The notes: generated by a model not told the origin, from the letters alone. Positions 33,567-45,720 are shown, counted from the first letter of the stretch. The stretch is 64,000 nt of DNA from Phanerochaete sordida (GCA_019973155.2 BPQB01000004.1:1054001-1118000); one strand, 5' to 3'. Made by a program: numbers and translations.

Positions 33567-34939
33567 CTACTGGACGTGGCCGATCTCCTCGTCGTGCTGC
33601 TCGCGCGCCTTGCGCTCGTACTCGACGTAGTCGGTCTCGGAGCCGCGGTCGCCAAAGGCCTCGACGTCCTTCTTGATCTGGATGTTGATGCTCTGCGTGT
33701 GCGCGCCCTTGCCGATGGGGCGCATGGGGATGCTGCCGATGGTCGTGGTCGGGTGCGGCGGGTGCGGGCCGGCCATGCTGCTCTCGGCGCCGAAGGAGCG
33801 CGTCGCGCTCTGCATGACCTCGCTCTGGCGGAGCGCGATGCGCACGCTGATCGCGTTGAAGGTGATGCCGACGAGCGGCGTGACGAGCTCGAGGAGCAGG
33901 TACTGCGCGTTGTAGTTCGCGCAGTACAGCGAGAGCAGGATCACCTCCGCCATGAACTGGATCGACGCGCTCTCGATGAGGATGCGCAGGATCGGCATCA
34001 GGTTGCCCTCCCGGTTCGTGCGGAACTGGATCGACCGCCGGTCCGTCTGCCAGATCCGGAACGCCATCAGGCCCGTCGTGAGTCCGGACTGAACGACGGA
34101 GATGGCGTAGAAGGTGGTGATCCAGTGCAGCAGGCGGGGGTCGAAGACGGACGCGTTCGGGTCCTCGGTGGGGTACAGGCCGCACACGGAGTAGCCAGAG
34201 ACTGAGGCGTGGGTCAGCGACGAGAAAGAGCACGACAGCTTGGCCACGTACCCAAGCTGACAACGAGAAGGGCGCAAGGAATGGCGACCGGCCTCCAGTC
34301 CTTGCCCCAGACGACCCACGTACGGTAGATCTGTCCAAAGCGTGAGCCATGGCACACGACGGCAAGCCCGGACTACTCACCGCGACAGCGTCGCCGAGCA
34401 TCTCTTGGGTAGCGTACAGGGTGTCCTTAAAGACATGGTCCCACGGCGCCAGGGCGCCGATGTAGGCAGCGGGTCCTCCGGGTGCGTCGCGCTTGATGAC
34501 ATATGCCTCCACCATGCGGTAGCAGTTCATGGCTGCACAGAAGTCAGGGTGTGTCTCGTGACAAAGAGTAGGGGCCACGCACCAACATGCAGGGACGCGA
34601 TGAAAAAGAGCAGGATACCGATGCCGAACATGACCTGTGGATGCGTCAGACATAGCTGCGCTTGGGCAACGACAGGAGACTCACTCGGCTGTGCAAGTCC
34701 TGCGCACGGCGCAACGCGACGTTCACATAGACGGACGCGCAGAAAAGGCACATGAAGAACCCTGGGGAGCATGGTTAGCGAGCTGGTCGTGTGCTCGCGG
34801 GTGGTGGCGTACCATAAACGAGGGCCTGTGGCGGACGTAGCGGTCAGATACAGCTGAAAGCGAGCAAGCAGACAGAACGCACCTCGAGCCAGATCGACAC
34901 AAGGAATGTGATGTCGAGCGGGACATCGTGCTTGGGCAT
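33567..34939 (-). CDS. seven-helix membrane protein of a basidiomycete-expanded family (354 aa)
   Basis: Seven exons (34939-34883, 34825-34813, 34761-34685, 34634-34583, 34532-34381, 34330-34252, 34201-33567) give 354 residues. Exon 2 is a 13-nt micro-exon. Membrane segments can be traced: ITFLVSIWLEALVYGFFMCLF, VMFGIGILLFFIASL, a middle segment around IYRTWVVWGKDWRP with VAIPCALLVVSL after it, LLHWITTFYAISVVQSGLTTGLMAF, and IQFMAEVILLSLYC with VTPLVGITFNAISVRIALRQ. The IYRTWVVWGKDW loop and final ISVRIAL resemble the loop and last helix of DUF6533-type proteins elsewhere in the window, though the N-terminal DUF6533 motif is not present. The tail of about 85 residues is polar. The family is abundant in Agaricomycetes and has no established function. 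Receptor-like topology is only a suggestion. Confidence 0.75.
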
Positions 34940-37400
34940 GGTGAATGATCGGTGGGGGGTGCCGGGTTCACACTGGAGCACACGGGCGTATGTTCGCACC
35001 CATCTCTTCGCGTGATGGCGGACGGCGACGCACCTCTCGACAGATGGAATGAAGTCAGGACCTGCCGGGGTAACGAACGGATGCTCCGGGCGGAGTGCCG
35101 AACGCGTGACGAAGATGCAGAGAGGGTGGGCGACTTGGGGCTCTGCGCGGCCGCAGCGGGCTGTAATATACGGCCACGAGAGGCACCACGGCAGATACGG
35201 TATAAGGCAGGTGCGGGGGCCAGAGCTGGAAGCAGCCTAGGGCCCACGGCATTGATGGACGCCTCGGTGAGCGGACGGTGGTGCTACAAACTAACGTCCG
35301 GAAAAGGAAATGTGTGCATACCACGGGCCTGATGGAGACTCATGGCACTGAATGCGAGGGCGGCTGCTGTGGCAAATCTTGTTCTGAGGAGAAGGTCTTG
35401 AGCGGTGTGAAGCGAAGTCAGTCGTCAACCTGTGCGATGGAAGGTAGTTAGGGTTGATAGGACGCATAAGCCCGAGCGTTATGCAGGGTGGCGTCCGAGC
35501 TTATAATGAAGTAACAAGCCGACGCCCCGGGGAGGCTTATCGTATAGCACAGGCGTGTAAGCAAAGTACAAGTGAAGGCCGAGTATGGAAGGCAGAGCGT
35601 AACGAGAAGCGTGAGCAGCTGAACGGCGAAGGGGGCGACGAGAGCGTCTGGGCGGCGGCGACCGCTGCGACTGTTTCTGATCAGGGGCCACGAGGGTCTG
35701 ACAGTCGCGCGGGCCTGCATAGAGACAAGGGGGAGTTGCGCGGTCATCTCGCGCAGGGCAAAAAATGCGGGCGCGGGCGGCAGGGAGGGGGTGGACGCGG
35801 GGGAGGGCAGGGGGAAGGGCAGAAAAAGCAGAGACGGGGGAGTTGGACGGGGGCGGGGAAGACGAGGTGAGCTGGCGGCATGCGCGAGCTTATACCACAG
35901 CGGGGGAAGAGGAGAACAATGACGAGGACGGGCCGCCCGCGAAGACGCAGGGAACGCGGCGACTGACAGCGGATCGGTTCGCGCGGTTCGCGCGGGGAGG
36001 TCCGGGCGGTGAACCGCGGCGAACGGGCGGGCGGCAGCGGAGGCGAACTGAACCGGGTGGGCGAGCGCCACTGTGCCTGTGGCAGCGGCGGGCGGCTCGG
36101 CGGGCGCGCTTGGCGGGCAGGGTCGCGGGGGCGGTCGAGGAGGTCGGGCAGAGTCGCGGCGCGTCTGGCGAGGAGCGCGGGAGCTGATGGCGCACTCGGA
36201 AGCAGTTGGGCGGGTGATGGCTCCCACGGTCACAGGGCTGCTCGGAGCCGTGCGAGCGCAAAGTCGCCGCCTGCGAGGAGGTTGTTCCGCGCCGCCATCC
36301 TCGTCGCCATCGCACCCCGACTCCCGTCCATCTCGTCACCTTCCCAGGGGTACGCTCTCGCTTTCCACGCGACCGACAGCCTTGATTTTCGCTTAGAAAA
36401 TAGGCGTGATTCACACTCGCCGGTGTTCTCCCGCCGCGAGCCTTCGCGACTACGTGGCCGTCGCCCGCAGCCTGCGACTCAGTCTCCGCCTCAGGTCTCC
36501 ACCCTTCGGGGTCACACCAGGCCTCGCCCGTGAGAACCCCTCTACCAAGGGTCGTCACTCGACCTGCATCGAGATCGCTGCGCTCGCAACTAGCGTCCCC
36601 AGCACATCAGCCCTACAATACCTGCTCATGTCCGTATCTCAGGCGTATTGTCCGCGCACTCCTGTGGCGCACAGAAATATCACAAAATTATTTTGTCCCG
36701 ATTTCCTCGGCCATCCTCACCTGCACTAGTGCGGGTCTCGCGGAGCCTCCAGCCGCCCTCCTCGTGTTGCGGTGCCCGACCATGGTCCCCCGGTCTCCAC
36801 CGCCCCGCCTCGCCTTTTACGGCACGCGCCCACCCGTGAAACGCTTCTCGCGTGACGCACGGCTGTGAAGTATCCGGCGTAGCGGCCACGTTCCGAAATG
36901 AGTAGCCTGGCGGGTGCCATGCGCAACTTCGCATGCCCGCTGTCCGCGTCGGCATCCTCCTCCCGCTCGCCTTCACGCCCGTCACGGCTGATCTGGCGAG
37001 TCTAATTTACTGATCTTATTGTCCGTAAAATGACGACCTGCTAATTGTTTTTATGCACGCGCAGGTCAGCCCAAGGCCCGCTTGGCGCCGAGCACGGACA
37101 ATAAGGTCACAGCGGGGGTAACGATCAGTCCCGTCCAGAGGATCCACTCGGATACACAACCAGAGATCTCGCCCAGATATGCGTCCGCAGCGCCCGGCCT
37201 CTTCTTCGCGCTCCTCCTCGGAATCTCTTTTGACGGCGTACCTAGCCAATGGGATCTCGTTCGAACCCATCGAGATTGACTCGCGCGATCAGGTCGCACC
37301 CGTCCGTCGTCCTTCACATGCCTCACGAATCGGGACGGCCGACATTTGTGTGACCATGGCGCACCGCGGTTACCTCACTTCACGCGTGGGCTCCTTCGAC
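34940..37400. other. intergenic, 2.5 kb, no supported gene
   Basis: Divergent spacer between the seven-helix gene and the P450. 35600-36500 is GC-rich with compositional frames on both strands. No gene, RNA or repeat I can support. Confidence 0.5.
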
Positions 37401-37408
37401 ATATAAAA
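37401..37408 (+). promoter_or_regulatory. TATA box of the P450 gene
   Basis: atataaaa, 98-105 nt upstream of the ATG at 37506, followed by a CT-rich stretch (37425-37500) typical of fungal transcription start regions. Confidence 0.6.
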
Positions 37409-37505
37409 GCCCGCCTGCGAGCTCCCCCAACTCTACCGCCGTGTCGACCTCTTCACCCTTCCTCTTCTGTCCCATTTCTTCTTCGTTCCGTTCTTCCTCT
37501 TCAAC

Positions 37506-39494
37506 ATGAGCGTCGTCACCACCGCGCCCCTCCACATTCGCGCCGTTGTACGTGCCGCCTATGGGTTTTGCTCACTCGAACTTCCCGCTGACGTTCTCGC
37601 CCAGAACCTCGACGCGAACTTGACTTTTGTGCTCCTGGTTGCAGCCATCCTGTACATTGTCCTTCCTTTCTTCTTCCGCAAAAACCTCGTCGACAAGAAC
37701 GGCAACTCGATCCCTCCCGGCCCTCTCCTGCGCCTCCCCTACCTCCCGGACTACCCAGAGCGCACCCTGCACTCCTGGGCGCAGAAGTTCGGCCCGCTCT
37801 ACTCCTTCTTCATCGGCAACCAGCTCTACGTCGTCGTCTCCGACGCGAACGTCGCACGCGAGCTCCTGGTCAACAATGGTGCAGTCTTCTCGAGTCGCAA
37901 GCAGTACTTCACCAAGAACCAGACCATCCTGCGCGGCCGCGCTATCACGGCTTCGCCCTATGGCGAGACTTGGTATGTGTCCCTGCCCGAACCTGGCGCT
38001 TGTGCCACTTCTCTGACAGCCCTTCCTCCACAGGCGTCAGCACCGCAAGATCGCTGCTCAGCTCTTGACGCCTAAGGCGATCTCGAGCTACAACAACATC
38101 CTCGACTACGAGGCCCGCATTATGATTAGGTCCATGTATAAGGAGTCTATGCAAGGTGCCATCCCGATTAACCCCGCTCACTACACCGGCCGTTACACTC
38201 TCAAGTAAGTGTTCGTACGTGCACGAGCAAAGCGCTTGCTGACCCTGAGTTGCAGCAATATGTTGACCATCTCTTTCGCGACCCGCACCGAGTCCACCGC
38301 CGACCCGCTTATCCAGCGCATTCTCCAGATGGCCATGGAGTTCAACGATCTGACCGGTGAGTAAAAGCTGTCCCTGTCTTCGTCCGAGACGGCGATGCTG
38401 ACATAGACCGACGATCAGGCCCGTTCTCTAACCTCGTTGATTTCATCGAGCCTCTGCAGTGGCTTCCGAGCCGGACCCACGCCCGCGCGGCCAAGCTCCA
38501 CGACGACTTCGTCGAGGTGTACGGCGCCATGGTGATGGCCGTCAAGGAGCGCATGGACTCGGGCGAGAACGTCCCGCACTGCCTCGCCAAGGTTCTGATC
38601 GAGGGCCAGCAGCAGGAGAAGCTCGACTGGGAGGATGTCTGCATGCTCTCCGCCGCGTTCGCCCTCGGAGGTGTGCACTCGGTAAGCGTTACGTGTGCGC
38701 AGGACAATAGATCGGGGGCTAATTGTGCGCAGACGTCCGGCATCATCCAGTGGTTCCTCGCGCTCATTGGGAAGCACCCCGATGTCCAGGCCCGCGCGCA
38801 CCAGGAGCTCGACGCCGTCGTCGGCAGGGACCGCATGCCCGTGGCCGAGGACGAGCGGGACCTGCCCTTCATCCGCGCGATCATCAAGGAGGTCCTGCGC
38901 GTCCACGCCCCGTTCTGGAACGCGACGCCGCACAGTTCCACCGAGGACTTCGTGTACAACGGCATGTTCATCCCCAAGGGCGCGGCGCTGATCCTCAACT
39001 GCTTCACGCTCCATCACAATGAAGCGCGGTACGCTGATCCGTGCGTTTTCCCGCATTGCCCCGCCTATTGTCTCGCGGCTGAGCCTTTTGTGCAGCTACA
39101 CCTTCAACCCTGATCGCTACCTCGGCGACGAGCTCAGCTCAGCGGAGTCCGCGCACCAGGCGAACGCCATGGAGCGCGACCACTGGTCTTTCGGTGCCGG
39201 GTACGTTCGCGCCTCTCGCCCGAGACAAAAGGCTTTGCTGACGCAAATTGCCCCGCCAGCCGCCGCATCTGCCCGGGCATCAACGTCGCCGAGCGCATCC
39301 TCTTCCTCGCCATCTCGCGCCTGCTCTGGGCGTTCAGCGTCCACGAGCTCGCGACGGAACCGGTCTCGCTCGAGGAGTACGAGGGCACGTCCGGGCGCAC
39401 GCCCGTGCCGTTCCGCGTCCACCTGCTGCCGCGCCACGAGCGCGTGCACGCCGCCCTGGAGGCCGAGCAGGAGATCGCGACCTGCGAGCTCTGA
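37506..39494 (+). CDS. cytochrome P450 monooxygenase (549 aa)
   Basis: Seven exons (37506-37972, 38034-38204, 38256-38356, 38419-38681, 38733-39040, 39096-39200, 39260-39494) join in phase to 549 residues. An N-terminal ER anchor (LTFVLLVAAILYIVLPFFF, about residues 40-58) is followed by the proline hinge IPPGPLL. Helix C shows ETWRQHRK, the ExxR motif of helix K is KEVLR, the PERF-equivalent is FNPDRYL, and the haem loop is FGAGRRICPG with the Cys thiolate ligand. The helix-I oxygen-activation segment reads LGGVHSTSG: the usual acid (D/E) is His and the Thr is Ser. The architecture is that of class II microsomal P450s using NADPH-P450 reductase. Substrate unknown; the phenylacetate-hydroxylase-like or multifunctional basidiomycete clades are possible. 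No neighbouring terpene, polyketide or transporter gene indicates a cluster. Confidence 0.93.
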
Positions 39495-42400
39495 GCACAC
39501 GCGCCCCCTCCCTCGTCTCTCACTCTCTCTCTTTGGCTTAAGCCTGTCCTTCCGAACTCTATGGTCTCTCTCCCCATGCGTCCTCGCTCCCACAACTCAT
39601 TACGCTATCTGTAACATTGATGCACATTCCTTTCGCCTGTAGCCTATATTCCCTCCCACACGCCTCCGTTCTAGATCTCCCTAGCATACTCCGCCCGGCT
39701 GCGTCCTCACACAGGGTAGTCGCCCTTTTTCGTTCTAGATTACCCCTGTTTTTACTGTGTCCTTCTAGCTATCGTAGTCCCCCCAAAAACCCCACGGGTG
39801 CCGCCCAGCTCGGCACGGCCTGGCTTCTGCTCTTCGCCTGTACATTCTGCACACACACCCTATCCCGGCTCGCGCGACGCCCTCGCAGTAGCACACATCA
39901 TGTGGTAGCATCAGATTTCCCAGCCGGAAACGGCTGGCTAGTTGGTTCTTTGCGATACAATAAGATCCTGCCCTCGTTATTGTCCTCCTCATTGTGCGCC
40001 CCGCCCCCGTGCGACATGGACACCGCGGCGGCGGCGTTTGCGCGAGCCCCGCGCGAGACATGCGAGGGCCCCGTCGGCCGCGCTGCAGCGCTGTGGGAGG
40101 GCGCGCGCGCCGCATTTCCCACTGCGGCCCATCTGCCAAAGTGCAAGTGACAGCGCGTGGCGCGTGCCACCTTCGCGGAAACGCAGCGCTTGGACATCAG
40201 AGGGCGCGCACGGATCCGGGGCACGCGCAAAGCAGTTTTAGGGCGGTGGCGCGCGCAGGCTCCGCGCGCAGGGCCACCCGCGGGGCGCGGGAGGCACACA
40301 AAAGGGCGAAAATCACCTATGATCGGCCTCCAGCTCGCGTCCGCGCGCCCCGCGCCTCGCTATTGTGACGGCTGGAAGGCTGGGGGCGGCGTGCGCGAGC
40401 GCTGGGAGCAGCAGGAAAACCCTGTGCTCACGCGCGCGCGTGCAAAGCGCCCCCGAGCCGCTAACGCCGCCTGGCTCGCCGCACCGCGTCCCCAGCTCGC
40501 CGCCACGCACCGCTTTGGGTTCACAATGCGAGGGCACCGGCGCACGCTGCCACGCCCATCTGCACGGCGCAGCTCGAATCTCCGCGTGCGCCATTGACAG
40601 GAGGCTGTACGGCGCGACGGGCGTGTGCGCGGCCGTTACGAGAGCGCAGGCCCGCGCCCCACGCACGCCCAGCACCGCGGACGGCCCGCGTCGCCGCCGC
40701 GTGGGCCCGTGTCCTCGGGCTGCGCGGGCGCCGCCGGGGCTTCCGCACGTCCCTCGCGCCGGGGTCATGTGACCGCGGCGCGACGCGTCCATTAGCTCCG
40801 GGGCTTCCTGCGCGCGGCGCGCTCCCACGTCCTGCCACGGTGTCTCCCAGAGAAGCAGGCCGCGCACGCGCCGGTGGGCTACCGGACGCCGCTGCGCAGT
40901 ACGTCAGCGCAGGCCCCGGGGCGGGCGGAGCGCAGCGGGCACCAAGGCGCGGGTGCGTGGCCGAGCGCAGGCGTGCAGGGCGGTCAAAGGGTGGCGGTTC
41001 TTTTTCTGGAGGGCGCCGACGCGCGTAAGCCGATGCTTAAGTTCAGCAGGTACGTTGCTGCACGCACCGGACGAGGGCCGGGCCAGGCTGGCAGGCCGCG
41101 CGCGCAGAGGCGCGACGCTCAGCATGTCCTGCGCGCCGCCGCACGACGGAAAGCCACCGCGTCCGACAAGGTTCTGCGCACCCAGGTTCCCTGCACGCAG
41201 CTTCTGCGCATCCAGCTTCTGCGCATTCATCGGCGCGTCGGTTGAGTGCCTTACAGTCCCCGTGCGCGGCCAGCGCGACCTCGAAACGGTGGACAGATCG
41301 TGGCTGCGCGACGCAGGCCACCGTGAAGTCAGTGTCGCCTGCGCTTCTGATCCAGGGCTTCCATCGCCCGCCAAAAGGCCCCGGCCCCACCTCCACACCC
41401 ACCGCGGTGTTCTCGAGGCTTCGTCGCTGCGCCCGAGCCTGGCCTCGGCGGCGCTGCGCTCCTTCTCGCACGAGCCAGCCCGCCGCTCGGGGCGAGCGAT
41501 GCCCCGCACGCTGGCCCGCCGCCCACGATCAGCGCGGCATATTGGCCACCGCGACGTCGCGCGCCGTCGCACGCTGGGCACGCTTGGCCTGTTGCCACGC
41601 TCTCGACGGGCGTGGCAAAGCGGGCCCTGCCGCGAAGCCACGGACTGAACTGAGATGTCGCTGAGGATCGCTCTTCACGTTACACGCCCGACGCCGGCTC
41701 GTCGCACTGCGCCTGCGAGGGAGCTGTCCCGTAGCAACCGCACGCACGTCCCGCGCCGTGTGCTATCGCCGTCCCAAAAATGCGCTGGCCGCACGGAGCT
41801 GATGGGACGCGCTGACGAAGCGGCGCGGCGGCTTGTGAGAGGCACTCGCATGCCCGAGCCGTCCGCCATCTCGGAGCTTCGCTACAGCCCTGGTGGCGGA
41901 TGATGCAGGTAGTGGTGCGTTCCTGGTGTCAAAGCGGACGCATCCGTGCGCGCAAAGCGAGGGATCTCGTCGCGATCATTTCTCGTTCCTGAGGGACCAT
42001 GTTGGAGGACGTGTCGAGTTGTGATGACTCCTGTCCGGGTCGGATTCATCTTCTCAGGGCTGCGTGGACCATGGCCACCGGGTGGTCTCCAGGAATGCAC
42101 AGCCTGCAAGGGTGCCGTAACGACTTGTGAAAATTCCATCTCCTCGGTGAACGCGTGCTGCGTACCTGAGAATTAATTATATGCGTGATGGAGACGGATG
42201 GAGACAGAAGACGGCGACGGAGAATTCTCTGCGCATCTTAGGAAAACTGTTGGTCAGTAGTCAAAAAGTGTAATGCGGCGAACATCCGCACCGCATTGCT
42301 GCTGGCTTCAGACGCATGCTCCCACACTTCGCTATTTTGTCCGCGGTGACTCTAGGCCTGTCCAGGACGAGGATGTGGGTAGCGTGCAGGTCTGTGATGG

Positions 42401-43216
42401 CGAGAATACAGTCGCATCAGCATCAAAGTTGCGTGAAGCTTCCGAGAGAAAATGCGAAGAGCAAAGTTTAAATTGAAATTGCTGAAAATGTACCTTACTT
42501 TCCTGTGGCCCGGACGCTGCCTCCACCCGGACGAAGTAGCAAGCACCCGTGTGGAAGGCCTTCTGGAACAGCGGTTTCATTATGCGGAGGCAACGGCTTG
42601 ACGTGTTCGCATGCGAACTCGGATGACGTGGTACGCATATACCTTATCATCCGTGTCAGCGCGACATTGTTGACGTGTTCTAGACTGCAATGCGAGCCGC
42701 AGCGCAAGGGGCGGCGATGGGGACGGCCTGCGCCGCGCGTTTCAATCACGCCCTTACGTTGCGCAGCGTGACTCCGCACGCCGTGCGCTGACACGGTGTG
42801 CGAGCTGCACGGCCCGTTCGTCTGGGCGAGGCGAACCGTTCAGTTCGCCTGGTGCGCCTGCCAGTGCGCCGGCGTGGCTGTGCGCCTCATTGGAATTTGG
42901 AGGCGCGGTTCATGAACGGCCGGATTGCGAAACCTGGGCCTCCCTGAGATCGAATGGGGCAAGATCTCCTAATCGTTCTGCAGCCCGTGGTTCTGTCCGG
43001 TGGTCGTGCGCAAGTCGTGCGGGTCTCCCGTGGTGCAGTCCCATGCAGCTCCGTCACAGCCCGATGCGCTGGCTTACCAGGCATCCATCTTCAAACCCAT
43101 CTGCGTAGGGCCCGTAATAAGTGATATTATTCCTACTCTCGGGATGTGCCCAAAGCGCACTCACCGGTGTGGTCCGAGACAAGGCGCGCCACAAAGCCCT
43201 TCGTTCCCTGCCCTGT
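39495..43216. other. long GC-rich intergenic region, no supported gene
   Basis: About 3.7 kb between the P450 and the palindromic element. 40000-41900 has long but Arg/Ala/Pro-biased frames on all six frames, a sign of composition rather than coding. 42180-43200 is less GC-rich and contains nothing recognised. Confidence 0.5.
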
Positions 43217-44242
43217 CACTGCAGGCATCCGAGGATTTCGTCCCTGCTGAAATGACTCGGAAATCCTGCGCAAAGATGACATGCTGTACCAGTTTCCGAG
43301 TCGTGTTAGTAGAACGAAAATGTATCCTTTTGTAGGCCTTTTTGAGCAATGTCGGGCCTGCGGACACAACACCTGTCGTGTGGGCTGAAATGATCACGAA
43401 ATTGCCCTAAAAGGTAGCCTGGCGGAGCGCCAGAAATGACTGACGAAGTCATCATTGCCGAACCCTTTGTGCTGCCTTTCAGCACGTCTGAAATCCTTCG
43501 TTTCTGCGGATATGAAAGACAGCCAATCACATGGATCAAAATTGAGATGAAAGGCCTCATGTCCGCCTCATTGTAGCCATGCGGACATTGCCCTGAAACG
43601 TCGCCTTTTTGAGGCATGTCAGCAGTCCGAAAAGGGCAGCTTTTGGACCAATTGTCGGCCCATTTCTGCCACTCTGAAATGAGGTTGAAATCTCGGTTGC
43701 TACCAGGTGCTCCTAGTTGCTCCCGGATGCGCTACAGTGCGCTGAGACGCAACCAGTTGCAACTGGCTGCAACCGAGATTTCAGAGTGGCAGAAATGGGC
43801 CGGAAATTGGTCCAAAAGCTGCCTTTTTAGGCTTGCCGACATGCCTCGAAAAGGCGGTGTTTCAGGGTAATGTCCACATGTCTACAATGAGGCATAAATG
43901 AGGCCTTTCATCGCAATTTTGACGCATGGGATTGGTTATCTTTTGCCACTCCGGAAATGAGGGATTTCAGACGTGCTGAAAGGCGCCACAAAGGGTTCGG
44001 CAATGATGACTTCGTCAGTCATTTCTGGCGCTCCGCTAGGCTACCTTTTAGGGCAATTTCGTGATCATTTCAGCCCACACGACAGGCGTCGTGTTCGCAG
44101 GCCCGACATCGCTCAAAAAGGCTGAGAAAAGGATACATTTCAGTCCTACCAGCATGACTCTGAAATTCCACTGCCATGTCATCTTTTCAAGGGATTTCCG
44201 AGTCATTTCAGCAGGGACGAAATCCTCTGATGCCTGCAGTGT
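43217..44242. mobile_element. palindromic foldback/MITE-like DNA element, CACTA-like ends, 1026 bp
   Basis: Almost the whole segment is one inverted repeat. The left arm runs from 43217 to about 43700 and the right arm from about 43768 to 44242, with a 70-nt centre. The outer ends are cactgcaggcatc and its complement. Recognisable mirrored blocks include gaggatttcgtccctgctga (43231 / 44230), gatcacgaaattgccctaaa (43393 / 44066) and the atttctgccactctgaaat block (43665 / 43795). It is flanked by the 3-bp direct repeat tgt (43214-43216 and 44243-44245). CACT termini with a 3-bp TSD are the CACTA/EnSpm pattern. Superfamily is inferred from ends only; no transposase is encoded. Arms differ by scattered substitutions and small indels. 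Two mirror-image ORFs in the arms are by-products of the palindrome. It ends 49 nt before tRNA-Asp copy 2. Confidence 0.85.
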
Positions 44243-44291
44243 GTGCACCCCACTTGTACTCATGGCTATCCTCTAAGCAGAGGTTTTACAG

Positions 44292-44374
44292 TCCCTGGTA
44301 GTATATCGGTTAGTACACGCGCCTGTCATCATTTCGGTGCGCGCGAAAGCGGGGTTCGACTCCCCGCCAGGGAG
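44292..44374 (+). tRNA. tRNA-Asp(GTC), copy 2, with short intron
   Basis: Identical to copy 1 (26939) in all mature positions: acceptor tccctgg/ccaggga, anticodon GTC following cgcgcct, T arm with perfect B box. The intron after A37 reads tcatttcgg where copy 1 has tccatcgcgg, one nt longer. The flanks are unrelated, so this is gene dispersal, not a recent tandem duplication. Confidence 0.94.
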
Positions 44375-44391
44375 AGCTTTCTTGACCCCTC

Positions 44392-44395
44392 TTTT
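44392..44395 (+). terminator. Pol III terminator of tRNA-Asp copy 2
   Basis: The first T4 run, 18 nt beyond the tRNA end; weaker and further away than the T6 of copy 1. Confidence 0.5.
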
Positions 44396-45720
44396 CTGCT
44401 GCTCTTTGAAGTACTATTTTGTATTGGATATACTCGTCGCCTGTGACCTGTGACCTGTGGCTTGTGAGTAGCGGGCGATTGATCTCGAAAAAATGTCATC
44501 AGAGCTAACGTAGATATACGAACTCGAGTCGGAGACCTTGGGCTGCTCATTTTGGTAACGACGGAGACTCCGACTCGTCCGGGGCTCCAGGGTCTACAAT
44601 CTACGTCCACCAACCAAACTCTCCTTGAAGCTGGTCAAGGCACGACACGCACCATATACACCAGGGATGCGCTGGGACTATGGCAGCGCGCAGCGAATGG
44701 ACGCCAGGCTAGGATTGCACGGCGCCGAGCTTCGCTGACAGGCCTGGCGCGCCGCTCATTCACGAGCCTAAAGCTCGGACTCTGGTATTATTAGCTGCCA
44801 GCTTCCAGATCTTCATGACCTGGAAGGCTAACTGCGAAACACCTAGGTTAGATCCATCTGCGTGCTAACGCTCGGCGGCGCCGTGCACCAGTCGCCAGCT
44901 ATTGTGTTCTCGCAAACCGCGCGCCCAGGTAAGCGGCTTTCTTCCCCTGGGAGCATGCATCTGTAGCTCTGACAGGATGGCATGGACATGCCGGCCAAAC
45001 CCGCTGCTCTCGGAGCGAAAATTCTGACGTTCGTCTTGCACGCTCGGAGGAATCCTATCCGAACTCAATCCTCCTCGATGTGACATTCGCGCCGGGACGA
45101 CGATGGCTATCTGGCGACGTGCAGAAGTCCGCCGGGTCTTGAGAGCAGGGAACACATGCTGCGGTCAGCTTGCTCACGGCCTTCATGTCGTCAGTGACCT
45201 AGGTCAGCACTGCGTACTATGCCACATGCGCGAGCTCAGCGCTGAACACGCCCCTTCTAGTCACCTACAGAGTTGCGCCGCTTCACGCATGCTCGCTATT
45301 TCACCCTCGCCGATGCAATTTGGGCGTGACGCGCGATGTGGACGACGATTCGGCTCACAATACGGCGACCTCCAAGCAACCTTGAACAAGCTAGCATCGT
45401 CCAAAGTCCACGCCTCAGTGGCGTTCGTTACAGGCCCTCCGGTCTTTCTCGGGTGGCTCAACAAGCTCGGGAGACTTCCCGATTTCCAGCTGTGTCTGTC
45501 AAGTGTCTGTAAAGGAATACAGGACAAATTTTCGACTTTATACTAGGTACGGGTGCTAGGTGCCCGCTGTCCCTGATATCGGCATATCCCTTACAGTGAA
45601 TACACAGCCGTCCAGCTTTGCAGCCTTGTATCGGGCCAATGCCCTCGGAGTAAAATGCGAAATGACTGTCGGTATAAGACGTCCCCTTCGCATTCGCACG
45701 TCTTTCCAAGGGTCGCCACT
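44396..45720. other. intergenic, 1.3 kb, no supported gene
   Basis: A 147-codon frame at 45103-45546 and a 96-codon minus frame at 44865-45155 lack motifs or splice-consistent extensions and were not called. Confidence 0.45.

Noticed and set aside
33181..34653. 490-codon minus-strand frame overlapping the seven-helix gene
   Set aside because: Only its 5' part (NCYRMVEAYVIKRD) is real; the rest is out of frame with the spliced membrane protein.
35448..36558. Overlapping 220-260-codon minus-strand frames
   Set aside because: Low-complexity Pro/Arg/Ser sequence in a GC-rich spacer; no introns that join them and no motifs.
40000..41650. Cluster of long frames on both strands
   Set aside because: All six frames are open for long stretches because of base composition; no candidate has a recognisable domain.
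43161..44276. Two similar 70-80-codon ORFs on opposite strands sharing MIISAHTTGVV
   Set aside because: They are mirror images produced by the inverted repeat arms, not paralogous genes.
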